Of a stretch of 64,000 nucleotides of DNA, positions 1-11,006 are shown one piece after another. Every line of letters starts with the position of its first letter. Within the stretch, counting starts at the first letter, position 1. Position numbers and translations under genes: made by a program. A model generated the notes under the pieces. That model was not told where the DNA came from. It was given only the letters and a program-made list of their open reading frames with translations, and searched no databases. The stretch lies in contig NC_085121.1 of NCBI RefSeq assembly GCF_030269925.1, positions 4,853,501 through 4,917,500 on the forward strand, read 5' to 3'. Source of the stretch: Bombyx mori. Its lineage: Eukaryota > Arthropoda > Insecta > Lepidoptera > Bombycidae.

Positions 1-764
1 TCTTCCACATCCGGCACACGTGTGGGAGAAGGTACCATCTGCGTCAGACCATTGGCAATAGCAAAATCGTGAGCAGACCTTCCCGCATGGTCAGTACGTG
101 TTGACCCAAGCCAGTCAGAGTGGTGGGCATTAAAGTCGCCCAAAACCACAATTTCTGCGGTAGGAATCTGCTCAAGTATTCTGTCAGTGGACACCTGCAG
201 GTGCTCGAAGAGCCGGTCAATTTCCGAATTTCCGCTATGAGACCTGTAAAGGCACGCGTAGACGCGAATGTGATCCTCACAATCGACGCGCACCCAAAGG
301 GTCGACAGGTCTCTGCCTTCAAGACTGCTGAGCCTACGGTAACAAATTCCCTCCCTGATGTACACACACACGCCGGCGCGTGGCACAAAAATGTGCTCCA
401 GGCTATAGGCCGGGTACTTTAGATATGAAGTGTCAGTTGGGGAGGAAATCTGCGTCTCCGTCAGGAAAAGTAAATCTGGCCTTTCCATCTCGAGAGGGTG
501 GTGGACGGCATTTAAGTTCGAGTGAAGTCCCCTGATGTTAGAAAAATCCACTGCTAAAGTGGAGGGGGACTTCCTCGTTATTGGGCTCAGTTTGCACCCA
601 GCAGCTGTGATAAACGACGCTTGATGTGCCCCCCCAGAATACGATGGGCAGCCTGAGCCAGAGCGAGAGGATATCATCTCTCGCTCTCGCTCAGAAAGGG
701 ATTCTCCAGTCTCTAAGAGACTGGTACCCTCCTGGGGTATTTTATTTGTATCACTCGTCGCCAT
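1..764 (-). CDS. LINE ORF, N-terminal part with APE endonuclease (runs off left edge)
   Basis: Reading minus from the ATG at 764-762 gives 254 codons without a stop up to the window edge. After a Ser/Glu/Arg-rich leader (about residues 1-65) comes an apurinic-like endonuclease domain: N-I-R-G-L near residue 80, a T-E-T motif near 105, then P-R-A-G-V-C-V-Y and G-D-F-N-A-H-H-S-D-W near 215-225. This order is that of the endonuclease that nicks target DNA in Jockey/CR1-group non-LTR retrotransposons. The RT domain would lie left of the window. No frameshift or stop is visible, so the element may be young. Exact clade is not resolved. The ATG was chosen because the frame upstream is a G-rich leader without coding character. 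Confidence 0.85.
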   Translation of the reverse strand, partial: MATSDTNKIPQEGTSLLETGESLSEREREMISSRSGSGCPSYSGGAHQASFITAAGCKLSPITRKSPSTLAVDFSNIRGLHSNLNAVHHPLEMERPDLLFLTETQISSPTDTSYLKYPAYSLEHIFVPRAGVCVYIREGICYRRLSSLEGRDLSTLWVRVDCEDHIRVYACLYRSHSGNSEIDRLFEHLQVSTDRILEQIPTAEIVVLGDFNAHHSDWLGSTRTDHAGRSAHDFAIANGLTQMVPSPTRVPDVE

Positions 765-1138
765 CACAAAAATCAAAAATAGCATAAGGGGTGGGGAAGG
801 AAAGGGAAGGAGAAGGGTCACAGAGGGTGAGGAATTGTGGGACAGGGAATAAAAAGACAGGAAGGGGCCAACTGATACTCATTCCCACACGCAACGCAAC
901 AGTCCCTAGAAAATCTGTTGCGATACGTGTAGTATAATGAAAGTGCCAGTTGCTATTTGGGCCCCGAGGTAGAGGGATAAGGGCACCGTGACTCTCACTC
1001 ACCAGTCGAAACGCGGTGGCCTCTAGGAGGCCCCCACTTCACGCTGATTTTCTGTGAGAGGGTAGTGTTTCACCGGTCGATCCTGCCCACCTACGTGCTA
1101 CAGCGAACTGCAGACTTGGATCTACTACTCTAAAATAT
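765..1138 (-). other. Probable 5' leader of the edge LINE
   Basis: Purine/pyrimidine-skewed, GC-rich sequence directly upstream of the LINE ATG and unlike the AT-rich surroundings. It ends where Bm1 sequence starts. I infer it is the element's 5' UTR and internal promoter; the outer boundary is approximate. Confidence 0.5.
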
Positions 1139-1250
1139 CGATATCTCAAGGTGGATGGCGCATTTACGTTGTAGATGTCTATGGGCTCCAGTAACCACTT
1201 AACACCAGGTGGGCTGTGAGCTCGTCCACCCATCTAAGCAATAAAAAAAA
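1139..1250 (+). mobile_element. Bm1 SINE, 3' end only
   Basis: Matches the 3' third of Bm1 (the segment beginning TATCTCAAGGTGG through CACCAGGTGGGCTGTGAGC) and ends in an A-run. Truncated at its 5' side, where the LINE leader abuts. Confidence 0.85.
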
Positions 1251-2192
1251 GACATTTTTTAATTTTGTTAGTGGAGCACATAAACATCTCAAAAAACTGG
1301 TATTTTCTTATAAGATTTCGCTAAAATATTATAATTAGTCAAATTATAAATTTTAATGCAAAATGATTTGTTTGTTACGCTTTCATAACTTAACTACCCG
1401 ACTAATAATACACATACAAAATATAAAAAACATAGGGGGGTACTTATAATCTAGAAAAAAGTATTTTACGTTAGTACTTACGTATGTTACGATATACTTA
1501 TACAATACTAGTATTTTACGATAGTACTATATGTTTCTAGGGTTTTTTTCTACATTAACACGAATGATATCACGTACAAAACCTAGTGTAATTTATAATA
1601 TTTATTCGAACATTTTTAATGTCAAATGATAAAAAATACAATTCAGTATTCTTTTTGCACAATATAAAGCGCAATGAATTAAAATTCAACTAATTCACAG
1701 GGATAACCATTCCCGATCGGGGTCACCCTGCTTGACTTTTACGAAATATGAACTCCCGATAAACTGCGACTCTAAAACGATCCGTATGTTTTCGATTTTT
1801 ATTTATGCTCAAATAGTTATTACAGTTTTGGCTTCGGAAACGTTTTGCCCACCCCATACACTTTATATTATATTATAATGAAAATCGTCGTGCCTTGCCT
1901 GGAGCCATGTATTAATCAGAAAACGCGTAGTCGTCCACGTGGGCATATAATAATAAAATTTAATTTTCGTTAGGTACATTTTGTATGGTTTTCAGTTAGT
2001 TAGTAGAACTTAATTCACGGAAATATAACTTATTTGATGTCTTACCGGGAACTTTAAAGATTTTTTTCATTTCCGGTGATATGAAATTGCAAAATTCTCT
2101 GAGAAAATGTTCTGTTACTTTAGAGTATCATTTGGATCTTTTAAACAATTGGACTTTTTTCTCATGGTTATTTTACTGGCGACTAGGGAGTT
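1251..2192. other. AT-rich intergenic, nothing recognised
   Basis: No reading frame with protein-like content and no repeat family seen elsewhere in the window. Confidence 0.5.
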
Positions 2193-2448
2193 CTAATCCA
2201 CAGTGCGTTTCCAGAGATCTTTTTTGCCACGTACCATCCGGCTATGGAATGAGCTCCCTTCCACGGTGTTTCCCGAGCGCTATGACATGTCCTTCTTCAA
2301 ACGAGGCTTGTGGAGAGTATTAAGCGGTAGGCAGCGGCTTGGCTCTGCCCCTGGCATTGCTGAAGTCCATGGGCGACGGTAACCACTCACCATCAGGTGG
2401 GCCGTATGCTCGTCTGCCTACAAGGGCAATATAAAATAAAAAAAATAT
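2193..2448 (+). mobile_element. Second A-tailed dispersed element (family B), near full length
   Basis: About 250 bp that recurs at 7531, 11476, 17452, 32652, 53152 and 62860. It starts near CCACAGTGCGTTTCCAGAG, passes GCCACGTACCATCCGGCTATG and ends GGCCGTATGCTCGTCTGCC plus an A-rich tail. No A/B box is obvious, so it may be a LINE 3' end or a SINE without a clear tRNA head. Its last 60 bp resemble the Bm1 tail. Confidence 0.8.
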
Positions 2449-3784
2449 CTAATGCGACGTTATGGGTCATGATAACTCCTTTCAAACTGGTCGCGACAAA
2501 GTCAGTTAACATAACAAAAAGGGCCTTTCTAAAGGTTTGTTGTTTAAACTGATACCAGAAAACAGGTCTTTCGCTACTATTATTTTGTCAGTAGGTTGTA
2601 ATGGTAGTATCAAGAAGGATACTGCTACCGAGAACTTTTAAAAATCGATTTTAAGCATTATGTTACTGTTTCTACTCTTATAGTCGGGCTGCATGTGAAG
2701 GCCATACCAAAAGATATATCTTTGGCCCAAGACTCTCAATTACCAGCTACTTCCAGTTGTTTTCGTACAGAAGAGAGCCGGTTGGATTGCCGTTAAACCC
2801 GAATTGACCGTTTCAGAATTCGGGGCTTAGCGGGAAAACGTTTTTTCTTACAGACTCTAAATATATTTCAAGCAAAGTAATATTGTGGATGCGGCGAATG
2901 CTATCACCCAGCTTAAGACATATAGTTGGCTTCGCCTGCGTTGACGATATAACGTATTTAATAAATTTTTGAAGTAAAATGTACAAAAAAATACTGTATA
3001 GGATGGTATGAAAGAGCATCGTAGCATTTCGAAGTGGTTCCACTCTATTTTGGTGATGTTCTGATGTAGATATTCAGTGATATATATAATAATAAATATT
3101 AATAAAATTTGAGTTTTAAACATAATAAAATATATATAACTATATAATTTCAGTGATATACATTAGAACTCTTCTATAATATATAATTAACAGCAAATTT
3201 GCCGTGATTGCTGCAATCACATCCATATGTATTGTAGACATAATTTCAAATTGGTTTTTGACAGTATTTAATAGTACATAACTGTAAAACTCAACAAGGA
3301 TTTTTTATGTATTTATTTATTAACACTGGGACATTATGTGGAGATGAAATTTATAAGGACACTGTCAAATTGATCTATAAATTCTCATATCTATCAATTG
3401 CTCATAATTGTCCTTACGTTTTATATTACGATTTATCTAAGAATTATCTAATGAATAAGCCGAGTTCAAGGATAAACTGAATAGAACATCATTATCAGAT
3501 TGACAAACAAACATGTTTGCCTTGAGCACGTCCAAAGAAAGTTGGGATGGATCAGATAAAGCAGATTATACCTATAGATTATCATAAAACAAGTGTGTTT
3601 ATGCTTGTTTGCCCAAAGGCGCATTTTATATAACATATTAATTAATGCGATAGCCATATTAGAACATATTTTTGACTACTTAGGCTCGTGGGCCTCTTGA
3701 ATTATTTAACCCACTTAAAAAAAACGCCACCCAGTATGAAACACGAGGCCGAAGTCTCAGTTACCTTGTATATTTATTATAAAA
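2449..3784. other. AT-rich intergenic, nothing recognised
   Basis: Short open frames only, low-complexity AT content, no motifs I can assign. Confidence 0.5.
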
Positions 3785-4086
3785 TAGCTGACCCGGCAGA
3801 CTTCGTAGTGCCTCAATCGATAAATAAAAGACCTAAACTTTTGTATAAAATAAACTTAAAACGGAATTGATGTGTCCCCCGTCGGACGGATTGCGACGGG
3901 GGACACATCAAAGGAAAACCAAAATTGTTATTTTTATTTAATTCCGAGCATTTTCCTATTTATCTACCTTTTAAACCTTCTCTGGACTTCCGCAAATAAT
4001 TCAAGACCAAAATTAACCAAATCAGTCCAGCCGTTCTCGAATTTTAGCGAGACTAACGAACAGCAATTCATTTTTATATATATAGA
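3785..4086 (-). mobile_element. Helitron-like non-autonomous element, family 1, with internal inversion
   Basis: On the minus strand it starts TCTATATATATAAAAATGAA and ends TCAGCTA, matching copies at 31595, 47291, 51804 and 55367. The expected CTAG terminus is degraded to CTAT. Between 3868 and 3911 a 16 bp arm GATGTGTCCCCCGTCG meets its exact reverse complement, so part of the element was locally duplicated in inverted form. Confidence 0.7.
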
Positions 4087-4444
4087 TTATAATACTGGTA
4101 CCACTGTACGGGATTAATTAGGTATTTATTTAGGCTTCAAGTTATATAAATACGAGTATGGAGTTTTTAAGCCAAACAAACACGTGTGACTTATCTGCAC
4201 AAATTTGCACGTATTCTTTGGAATAAAGCTGATTCAGCGTCGATAATGTCTTGTAATGTCTGTCGAATAATTCTTTCACATCTACTAGACTTTCTGACTT
4301 TTTGTTCGTGGTTATTGGGAACTTTTATGATGTTAGAGAATGTCTTTAATGTGTTTGAGGTGGTTTAATGGTAATCGTTTCGAATACGTCATTTTTCTTT
4401 TTTTTGTATTAGACTAGCTCACGGCCCACGTGGATTTAGATGAT
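4087..4444. other. AT-rich intergenic, nothing recognised
   Basis: No supported gene or repeat. Confidence 0.5.
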
Positions 4445-4454
4445 TACACACACG

Positions 4455-4490
<36 letters not shown>
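4445..4490. repeat. (CA)n microsatellite
   Basis: About 46 bp of CA dinucleotides with two CG interruptions near the left end. Confidence 0.95.
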
Positions 4491-4491
<1 letters not shown>

Positions 4492-4621
4492 CACAACAAT
4501 AATAATGCTGACACCTACTTTGATATATGAGGTCGAAATGTCAGTTGTATTATATTGTGGAATAGCAAGATAGTGATACTTATAGTGCGAAGCCATCTTT
4601 TCTTCCCTAATACGAGTACAC

Positions 4622-4830
4622 TTTTTTTTCCTACCCTTTTTTTTCCTACCTAAGATGATAGCCTTGAGAGGCTATATCATCGTAACCTTAGCTAGTAGGT
4701 GAGCTCACGGGGCTCAAACCTGAGAACGTTGCTAACACGAACCCTAGCAAGAGCCGTGCTTCGCAGAATCTACCACCGGATCGGAAACGCGACCCACTGA
4801 GAAGATCCTGGGCGAGTACACTGCGTCTTA
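4622..4830 (-). mobile_element. A-tailed dispersed repeat (family D)
   Basis: Minus-strand copy of a repeat also at 24510, 40431 and 49936. Shared blocks are GATCCGGTGGTAGATTCTGC, TTGAGCCCCGTGAGCTCACC and ATAGCCTCTCAAGGCTAT followed by TAGGTAGG and an A-run. Here the A-run is doubled. Probably a LINE 3' end; family not identified. Confidence 0.65.
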
Positions 4831-5232
4831 TATTCAGTTCCCGATGTTCCGACTTATATCGAAACCGACTAATCTCAGTCATAGGAACACGCGATATAAC
4901 CGTTTTTTGAGCTATTAATATTTCCTTAAAAATAAAAATAAGAATAGTATTTTCTCGGTTTTCGTTAGACTTAAGTAAAACTACATTTATTTTTATTCTC
5001 ATGTTTTTTATTGTCATTATAATTATATTTTTACCACTTTCATATTCGTGGTCACACGAACGCCTAAGATGTTATTCTTCGATATTATCGAATACTATTC
5101 AGCCGCTATAATCTGTGATATTTAATTTGTGAATATTTAAATTATTGATAACAGAACAAAATGTATTACTATTTCATTACAATACAACGGAAAAATCTAC
5201 ATCTAAATTACTATTAAGAGCAACCCAAGATT
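4831..5232. other. AT-rich intergenic, nothing recognised
   Basis: No supported feature. Confidence 0.45.
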
Positions 5233-5391
5233 TTTTTTTTTTTTATTGCTTAGATGGGTGGACTAGCTCACAGCCCACCTGGTGTTAAGTGGTTACTGGA
5301 GCCCATAGACATCTACAACGTAAATGCACCACCCATCTTGAGATATAAGTTCTAAGGTCTCAATTATAGTTACTACGGCAGAACGGTAAGA
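5233..5391 (-). mobile_element. Bm1 SINE, 3' part
   Basis: T-run followed by the reverse complement of the Bm1 tail and body up to about the ATAGTTAC block; the tRNA-like head is missing. Confidence 0.85.
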
Positions 5392-5618
5392 GCAGTGTTC
5401 TGACGGTATTGAAGTAAAACTAGCCTAATAAAATGCAGTAATACTCGTAGTCCTACACGAGTACAACAATTTCGTTTAGGTGATGCAATAAATTGTTATT
5501 TAGTGTTATTACAAACTTGGAACTCGTTACAACGTTAGCGTTGCTTAAATTAAACGCATTTATATTGCATCTTGACTTTATGCAGTTGATTCGAAACAAT
5601 TTGCTGTAAAAAAAACCG

Positions 5619-5957
5619 AGAACCTGACAGCCCTTGAATGAGTATATCAGAGGAAGTGTGAAAGTGGCCCCGGTAAGCAACAAATTAAGGAGCGGACGGT
5701 TAGCGTCGTATGGACATGTGATGCGTAGAGAGAAGATGCATGTGACTAGGAGAGGTATGGAAATGATAGGGCAAGGTAGAGGGGGAAGAGGTCGACCGAA
5801 GAAGACATGGATGGAGTGTGTGAATGACGATATGAGAGAGAGAGGAGTGAGTGTTGAGATGACGGCTGATAGAAGAGAATGGAAGAGAAAAATCAGCTGT
5901 GCCGACCCCACCTATTGGGATAAGGTGGAGAAAAATAAGAAGAACCTGACAGCCCTT
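5619..5957 (+). mobile_element. 5'-truncated RTE-clade LINE with 17 bp target-site duplication
   Basis: The 17-mer AGAACCTGACAGCCCTT is found at 5619-5635 and again at 5941-5957. Between the copies (5636-5940) is one open frame encoding the C-terminal end of an RTE-type polymerase protein: N-E-Y-I-R-G-S-V-K-V-A-P, then L-R-S-G-R-L-A-S-Y-G-H-V-M-R-R, G-R-G-R-P-K-K-T-W-M and, near the end, C-A-D-P. This region lies beyond the RT core, so the copy lost the endonuclease and catalytic RT. The frame runs on into flanking DNA without its own stop. The intact duplication shows the insertion mode (target-primed reverse transcription) and suggests moderate age. Confidence 0.85.
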
Positions 5958-6987
5958 ATTGTTCGAAATTGCTGCGTAAATTTTACAGAGTTCTTTTCAA
6001 TTAGTACATTCAGCTCGAATTTACTAGTTTATATATTAAAACTATATTAGAACTATTCGAACGTTTGTTTGTGTTTTTAAAATTATATAAAATTCTAGAA
6101 AAATACTGATTAATTTACAATTTAATTTTAATTTAATTGAAATCTCTTAAACTGTTTTGCGAACGGTACCTGATTGCGTATTGTGGATGCTTTTCAATAT
6201 TAATTAAACGAGTAATTAAACTTTTCTAGGAACGTAAACTAGGAAGCCGTTGTTAACGTGCTTTTGTTGAAGTGTGATAATTATCATGTTTCCTATCAGT
6301 TGTAGTTCCAAAGTAACAAGGAACGTGACGGAATAAACCGCAAACTGGTTTATTGCATAAGTTTTGATTGAAACGGTGACAAACTTCACGCAAATTATGA
6401 ATTTTCAACTAATAATTCAACCATATCTGTTTCTTGTCGTATTGTTTGGAATTGTGGAAGCGAACCAAATTCCATGTAACGGGAGTTTTGGAAATAGGTT
6501 TACATTATGAGTTTACGGACCTATTGTGTTAAAACACATAGCTATAACAACAAAATAAGTACATTCTACACAATACGCATTTAATTTTTCAAATCGGAAT
6601 TCTAGAAGACATTATAAAGAGTTTAGGTGATATTTTTATTAGTGCTACAAAATTTATGACCGCCCAGCGTCATTAGTTACAAGCGTAATTAAACTGTAGT
6701 GCTGAACGAAATGACTTTCGTGAACGTGACATTCCATTTTTAAGAATCTTAAATAGTAAGTATTATAATATATACCTTGTAATATTTTCTTCGGTTTTTG
6801 CGAGTTGTAAAACCTAGACGAGTTATAATAACACTTAAAAGAATATTTAGAATAGTAGACGGTAATTAGCATATTAATGGAATGTCGACGAATAACACTG
6901 TAGTCGTACGTGACCACGTAAACTATAAAGTATTGGAAATGTAAAAGATATTATCGAAGCGTGAAAGGTTATTTGGTTTAAGCGATA
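5958..6987. other. AT-rich intergenic, nothing recognised
   Basis: No gene seen. Around 6910-6950 a stretch with CGTGACCACGTAAACT resembles 41868-41890, perhaps an old repeat. Confidence 0.4.
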
Positions 6988-7405
6988 TCTATATATTAAA
7001 AGGTGAAGCAAAAAATTGGTACCCCTTTTTACAAAAATTGCGGGGACGGAGAAGTATGAAATTTCTCACACTTAAAGAGAATATAGAGAAGGAGTGCATA
7101 ATGCTAATGGTTATTTTAATTATGCAAAAAAATATTAAATGAATTAAAAAAAACATTACGCTTACTACCATGTATTTGACACACACACGCATAAATACTC
7201 TTTTGTTTATTGTTAAGTCTGTGGTCAAATTGGAAATAGATTAATATTGTTTGTCTTTAATAATATTTGTCTATACTATAGTGTAGCCTTGGCGAAAGCT
7301 GTGATTGTAGCAGTAAAGTCTTTGACAATAGAACGATAATAATGTTAAAACTTATAATTTAAATTAGTAATTATGGTCGAATTTCGACCATTGGGCAACC
7401 ACTAC
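6988..7405 (+). mobile_element. Helitron-like element, family 2 (copy 1)
   Basis: Begins A|TCTATATATTAA, followed by GTGAAGCAAAAA and a CCCCTTTTTAC block shared with 8199-8622 and 42929-43376. Near the 3' end is a perfect hairpin ATGGTCGAATTTCGACCAT, then about ten bases and CTAC in place of CTAG. A 5'-TC, a 3' hairpin and a CTAG-type end with no terminal inverted repeats are the marks of Helitrons. No helicase gene is present. Confidence 0.75.
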
Positions 7406-7410
7406 ACACT

Positions 7411-7951
7411 TTTACTGGTGGTAGGACCTCTTGTGAGTCCGCACGGGTAGGTACCACCGCCCTACCGATTTCTGCCGTGAAGTAGTAGTAGAGTAGTAGA
7501 GTTCATCCATACTACCTGGAGCCACTGCGGTCATCCACAGTGCGTTTCCAGAGGTCTTTTTTGCCACGTACCATCCGGCTATGAAATGAGCTCCCCTCCA
7601 CGGTGTTTCCCGAGCGCTATGACATGTCCTTCTTCAAACGAGGCTTGTGGAGAGTATTAAACGGTAGGCAGCGGCTTGGCTCTGCCCCTGGCATTGCTGA
7701 AGTCCATGGGCGACGGTAACCACTCACCATCAGGTGGGCCGTATGCTCGTCTGCCTACAAGGGCAATAAAAAAAAAAAAAAAAGCAGTAATGCGTTTCGG
7801 TTTGAAGGCGTTGTAACAATACTGAGGAGACCTTAGAACTTATATCTCAAGGTGGGTGGCGCACTTACGTTGTAGATGTCTATGGGCTCCAGTAACCACT
7901 TAGCACCAGGTGGGCTGTGAGCTCGTCCACCCATCTAAGCAATAAAAAAAA
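7411..7951 (+). mobile_element. Bm1 SINE split by another element
   Basis: Bm1 body 7411-7482 breaks off at GCCGTGAAG and resumes at about 7782 with AAGCAGTAATGCG, running to the A-tail at 7951. The interval holds a family B element plus about 50 bp of unrelated sequence. The AAG at both junctions may be a minimal target duplication. Confidence 0.8.
7531..7783 (+). mobile_element. Family B element nested in Bm1
   Basis: Near full-length copy, very close to the one at 2193-2448, ending in 16 or more A residues directly abutting the resumed Bm1 sequence. Confidence 0.85.
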
Positions 7952-8198
7952 CTAGTTTCGCTAAATACACGAAATTTCTCTTTGTAATTAAAGGTCTGTT
8001 TTGTTTGGTATTAGCATTAACACTTCGATGTTTTTAATCGAACTTCAATTATGTTTACACCATTCAAATAGCTGAAGATGTTTTATGTAAACTTCTAATA
8101 TCTCTCATGTAAAGTTTCAGAAATAACACTTATAATAAGAATAAAAATCGCAAGATTAAACCATAAAAGTAGATTTAGTTATTAGTTATGGCAAATTA

Positions 8199-8622
8199 TC
8201 TATATATTAATACGTGAAGCAAAAACTTTGTATCCCTTTTTACGAAAATTGCGCGGACGGAGGAGTATGAAATTTTCCACACTTATAGAGAATATAGAGA
8301 AGAAGTGCACAATGCTAATATTTTTATAAAATAATGCATAAAAGATACATTAAATCAATAAAGAAAACATTACACATACTACATACCATGTATTTGATGC
8401 ACACACGCATGCATACTATTTATTGTCAAACTTTTGTTCTTGACGTCTGTGGTCAAATTGAGAATAGATTAAATATTGTTTGTCTTTATTAATATTTTTT
8501 ATAGTGTAGCCTTGCCGAAATTTGTGATTATAGAAGTATAAAATACAATCATAATAGTGTACAAACTTATTATACAATCCCAATTAATTATAGTCGAATT
8601 TCGACTACTGCGGGACCTCTAG
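8199..8622 (+). mobile_element. Helitron-like element, family 2 (copy 2)
   Basis: Starts TCTATATATTAATACGTGAAG. Ends with hairpin TAGTCGAATTTCGACTA, 11 bases, then CTAG followed by T. This is the best-preserved 3' end of the family. Confidence 0.8.
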
Positions 8623-10204
8623 TAGTTAGAATTACAAAAATATACGAACCAGCCAATATTTTTTATAACAGGTCTTTTAATACGTATCATTGAAATTTAA
8701 TAATGCAGAGTAAGTATTAAACAGACTTAATTTTGACTACAAATATATATATAATGTATTTATTTATTTAAATCAAAATACAGTTTAGCTTTGTAAAACT
8801 ATAGCAATTGAGTTGCTCTTATAAACAGAAACAACATTTAAAGCTATTGCTCCACCATTATTTTTATATCTTTTTATATTTTAATATTGCAAAAATGCTC
8901 TTTTTATGTGTAATGTTGTAATGTTTCAATAATCGAAATTCTATTTATGTCATCTATAGAAAAATGATATAAATAACATATTAACCTCTTTAAGGATTAA
9001 TCGTATAGAGGTTACATATATTAGATTTTTACTATTACGGCAGTCATGGAAAATGGATTTCTGTTTGGAAGGGTGTTATTGCTGCTGATATGTTTAAGTA
9101 TCTTCAAGATGGGTGGCAACACTCATATTGTGATTCATATGAGCTCAGAAACGGCTGAAAGTTAGGTAAGCTCAGAATTCGTCAACATATCTGTTGTGTT
9201 TTTTTTTTAATACTATTTTTTTTTATTTAGATTTTTTTAATAACAAAAAGTCAAATCAAAATAATTTAACATAAATCAACTCCGTTGTGTTAAAAATGAA
9301 AAATCTAACGTAAAAACTTATATTTTTACATTTATTCAAATTAAATTTACTCCACCTCTTGTGATTTTAATAAAGACGAATAAAAAAAATTCAAATTTAC
9401 TATATTGCGTTTCGTGACAGTACACGGATTTCATTGAAACTCAAATCTTTACAGTAATAACATGGTAAATGGTTTCCCTAAAGATTTAATTCGGAGTGCG
9501 AAAAGATAAAAATCCGGTACGATTCATAAAGACCAGGCATGTAGGTCAAATAAACCGGGTTTTGTGGCCTCGATCGGCTTTATGACTCGACCCTCCCTCT
9601 TTAGCATTTTAATTGCAGGTCTAGTCAATTAATAGTACGTTTATCGCAGTGTAACCAGCTTTTGTGATGATGATGTGATGAATGAAAGCTTCCTTCGTGT
9701 TTCCAGAGCGCTAGAGCTTAGTTATTTATGTTTTTCGTCGTTTTTTTTCCGTAGGCAGTGGTGCCATACTGCCAATGTCAAAAGCAAGTAAAAAATACCA
9801 TACCATAAATATTTGCTTGAAATCTAATAGGTCTAATTTATTTATATTTGTCGTAGACGGTCATTAGTTTAGTAGCTCAACGAAACGCAGCACGATTCCA
9901 GAGAGATGGCAGCACGAATGTGGTATCGTCGGAACTCGGCTAACTTCGTGCCTCGACAGAGCCAACCCGATGGAGGCGCGTAGACACCATCATACTTACC
10001 AATCAGCCTTCTTGAAGAGCTGTGCCTCCGTCCTAAAAACTGTCATTCGTCTTCGTTTGCTAACGTCAAGGGAATATTTCTAAATTGTTCTAAGACAACA
10101 AACCTGATTGGTGCACTCAATATTTCTCTTAGCTCGATCACCCTATGCGCCCCTATGATGTCTGACGATGGTGTTAATAATTGTGGTTTCTCCGAACAAA
10201 CAAA
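8623..10204. other. Intergenic, nothing firmly recognised
   Basis: Mostly AT-rich. A more GC-rich stretch at about 9880-10080 could be a decayed LINE fragment, but I could not match a motif with confidence. Confidence 0.4.
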
Positions 10205-10429
10205 CTAGCCGTACTCGCCCGCTTCGCTGGGCATTTAAAATTAACATTATTATTTATTGTCATTATTATTAGAGTCCAACACTCACATAAACATTAGCCT
10301 ATCCATTAAGTACATGTATTTTCTACATGGATACCAAGTTTCAAGTCAATCGGATGCATTGTTCAGTAGTTATAACGGAACATCCGTAAATACCACTGTA
10401 GATTTATATATTAGTACTATTAGTGTAGA
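10205..10429 (-). mobile_element. Helitron-like element, family 3
   Basis: Minus strand: A|TCTACACTAATAGTACTAAT at the 5' end, a central block CATCCGATTGACTTGAAACT, and a 3' end with hairpin GCCCAGCGAAGCGGGC, eight bases, then CTAG. Different sequence from families 1 and 2 but the same terminal plan. Similar short elements are widespread in Lepidoptera. Confidence 0.7.
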
Positions 10430-11006
10430 TAAATAAACAGAAAGCGATGTAATTTAAGTGGGATATGATGCATTTTGCTTTCGATATCTGCCACCACTGT
10501 TTCCGAACTTAATATTGATTAGACTAAAATGTATTTAGTATAAAAAGAAAAGAGAAAATCGTTTAACAAATAGAGGAAGAAATAGTAATAACTGGTTTGT
10601 GTTTGTTTATACATACTTAAGTATTTATATAGATTTAAAGTACATAATTTGATTTGATTTTGAGGTCGAAAACAACATAAATTTAATTATTTGGAGTTGA
10701 CTAGTACTTTTTTTTTAATTTGTAGTTAATTCTTAAATCAGGTTAATGCGCCTAAATGAATTGGTACGTATTCTGCGCACGGTTTGTTTTAAAGAAGGTT
10801 TGTAGGTTAGTTGATTGATAGTGGGGTAATAAATTTTGTTGGCCACTTTTCGTTCCGTAACTAATTAGGTATACTATCGTGTCTAGACTAAAAGTAACAA
10901 AATCTTTGGTTGGAAACCTAGATTATTTTCACAGCGGTGTTCGGCGGTGCGACTCCTCCATCATCCATAGTCAAGTTCGAGGCAAACAATTTGACCAGAA
11001 AGTCAG
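10430..11006. other. AT-rich intergenic, nothing recognised
   Basis: No supported feature. Confidence 0.45.

Noticed and set aside
9880..10080. Possible decayed LINE C-terminus
   Set aside because: A W-Q-H-E-like string can be read, but too short and broken to distinguish from chance.
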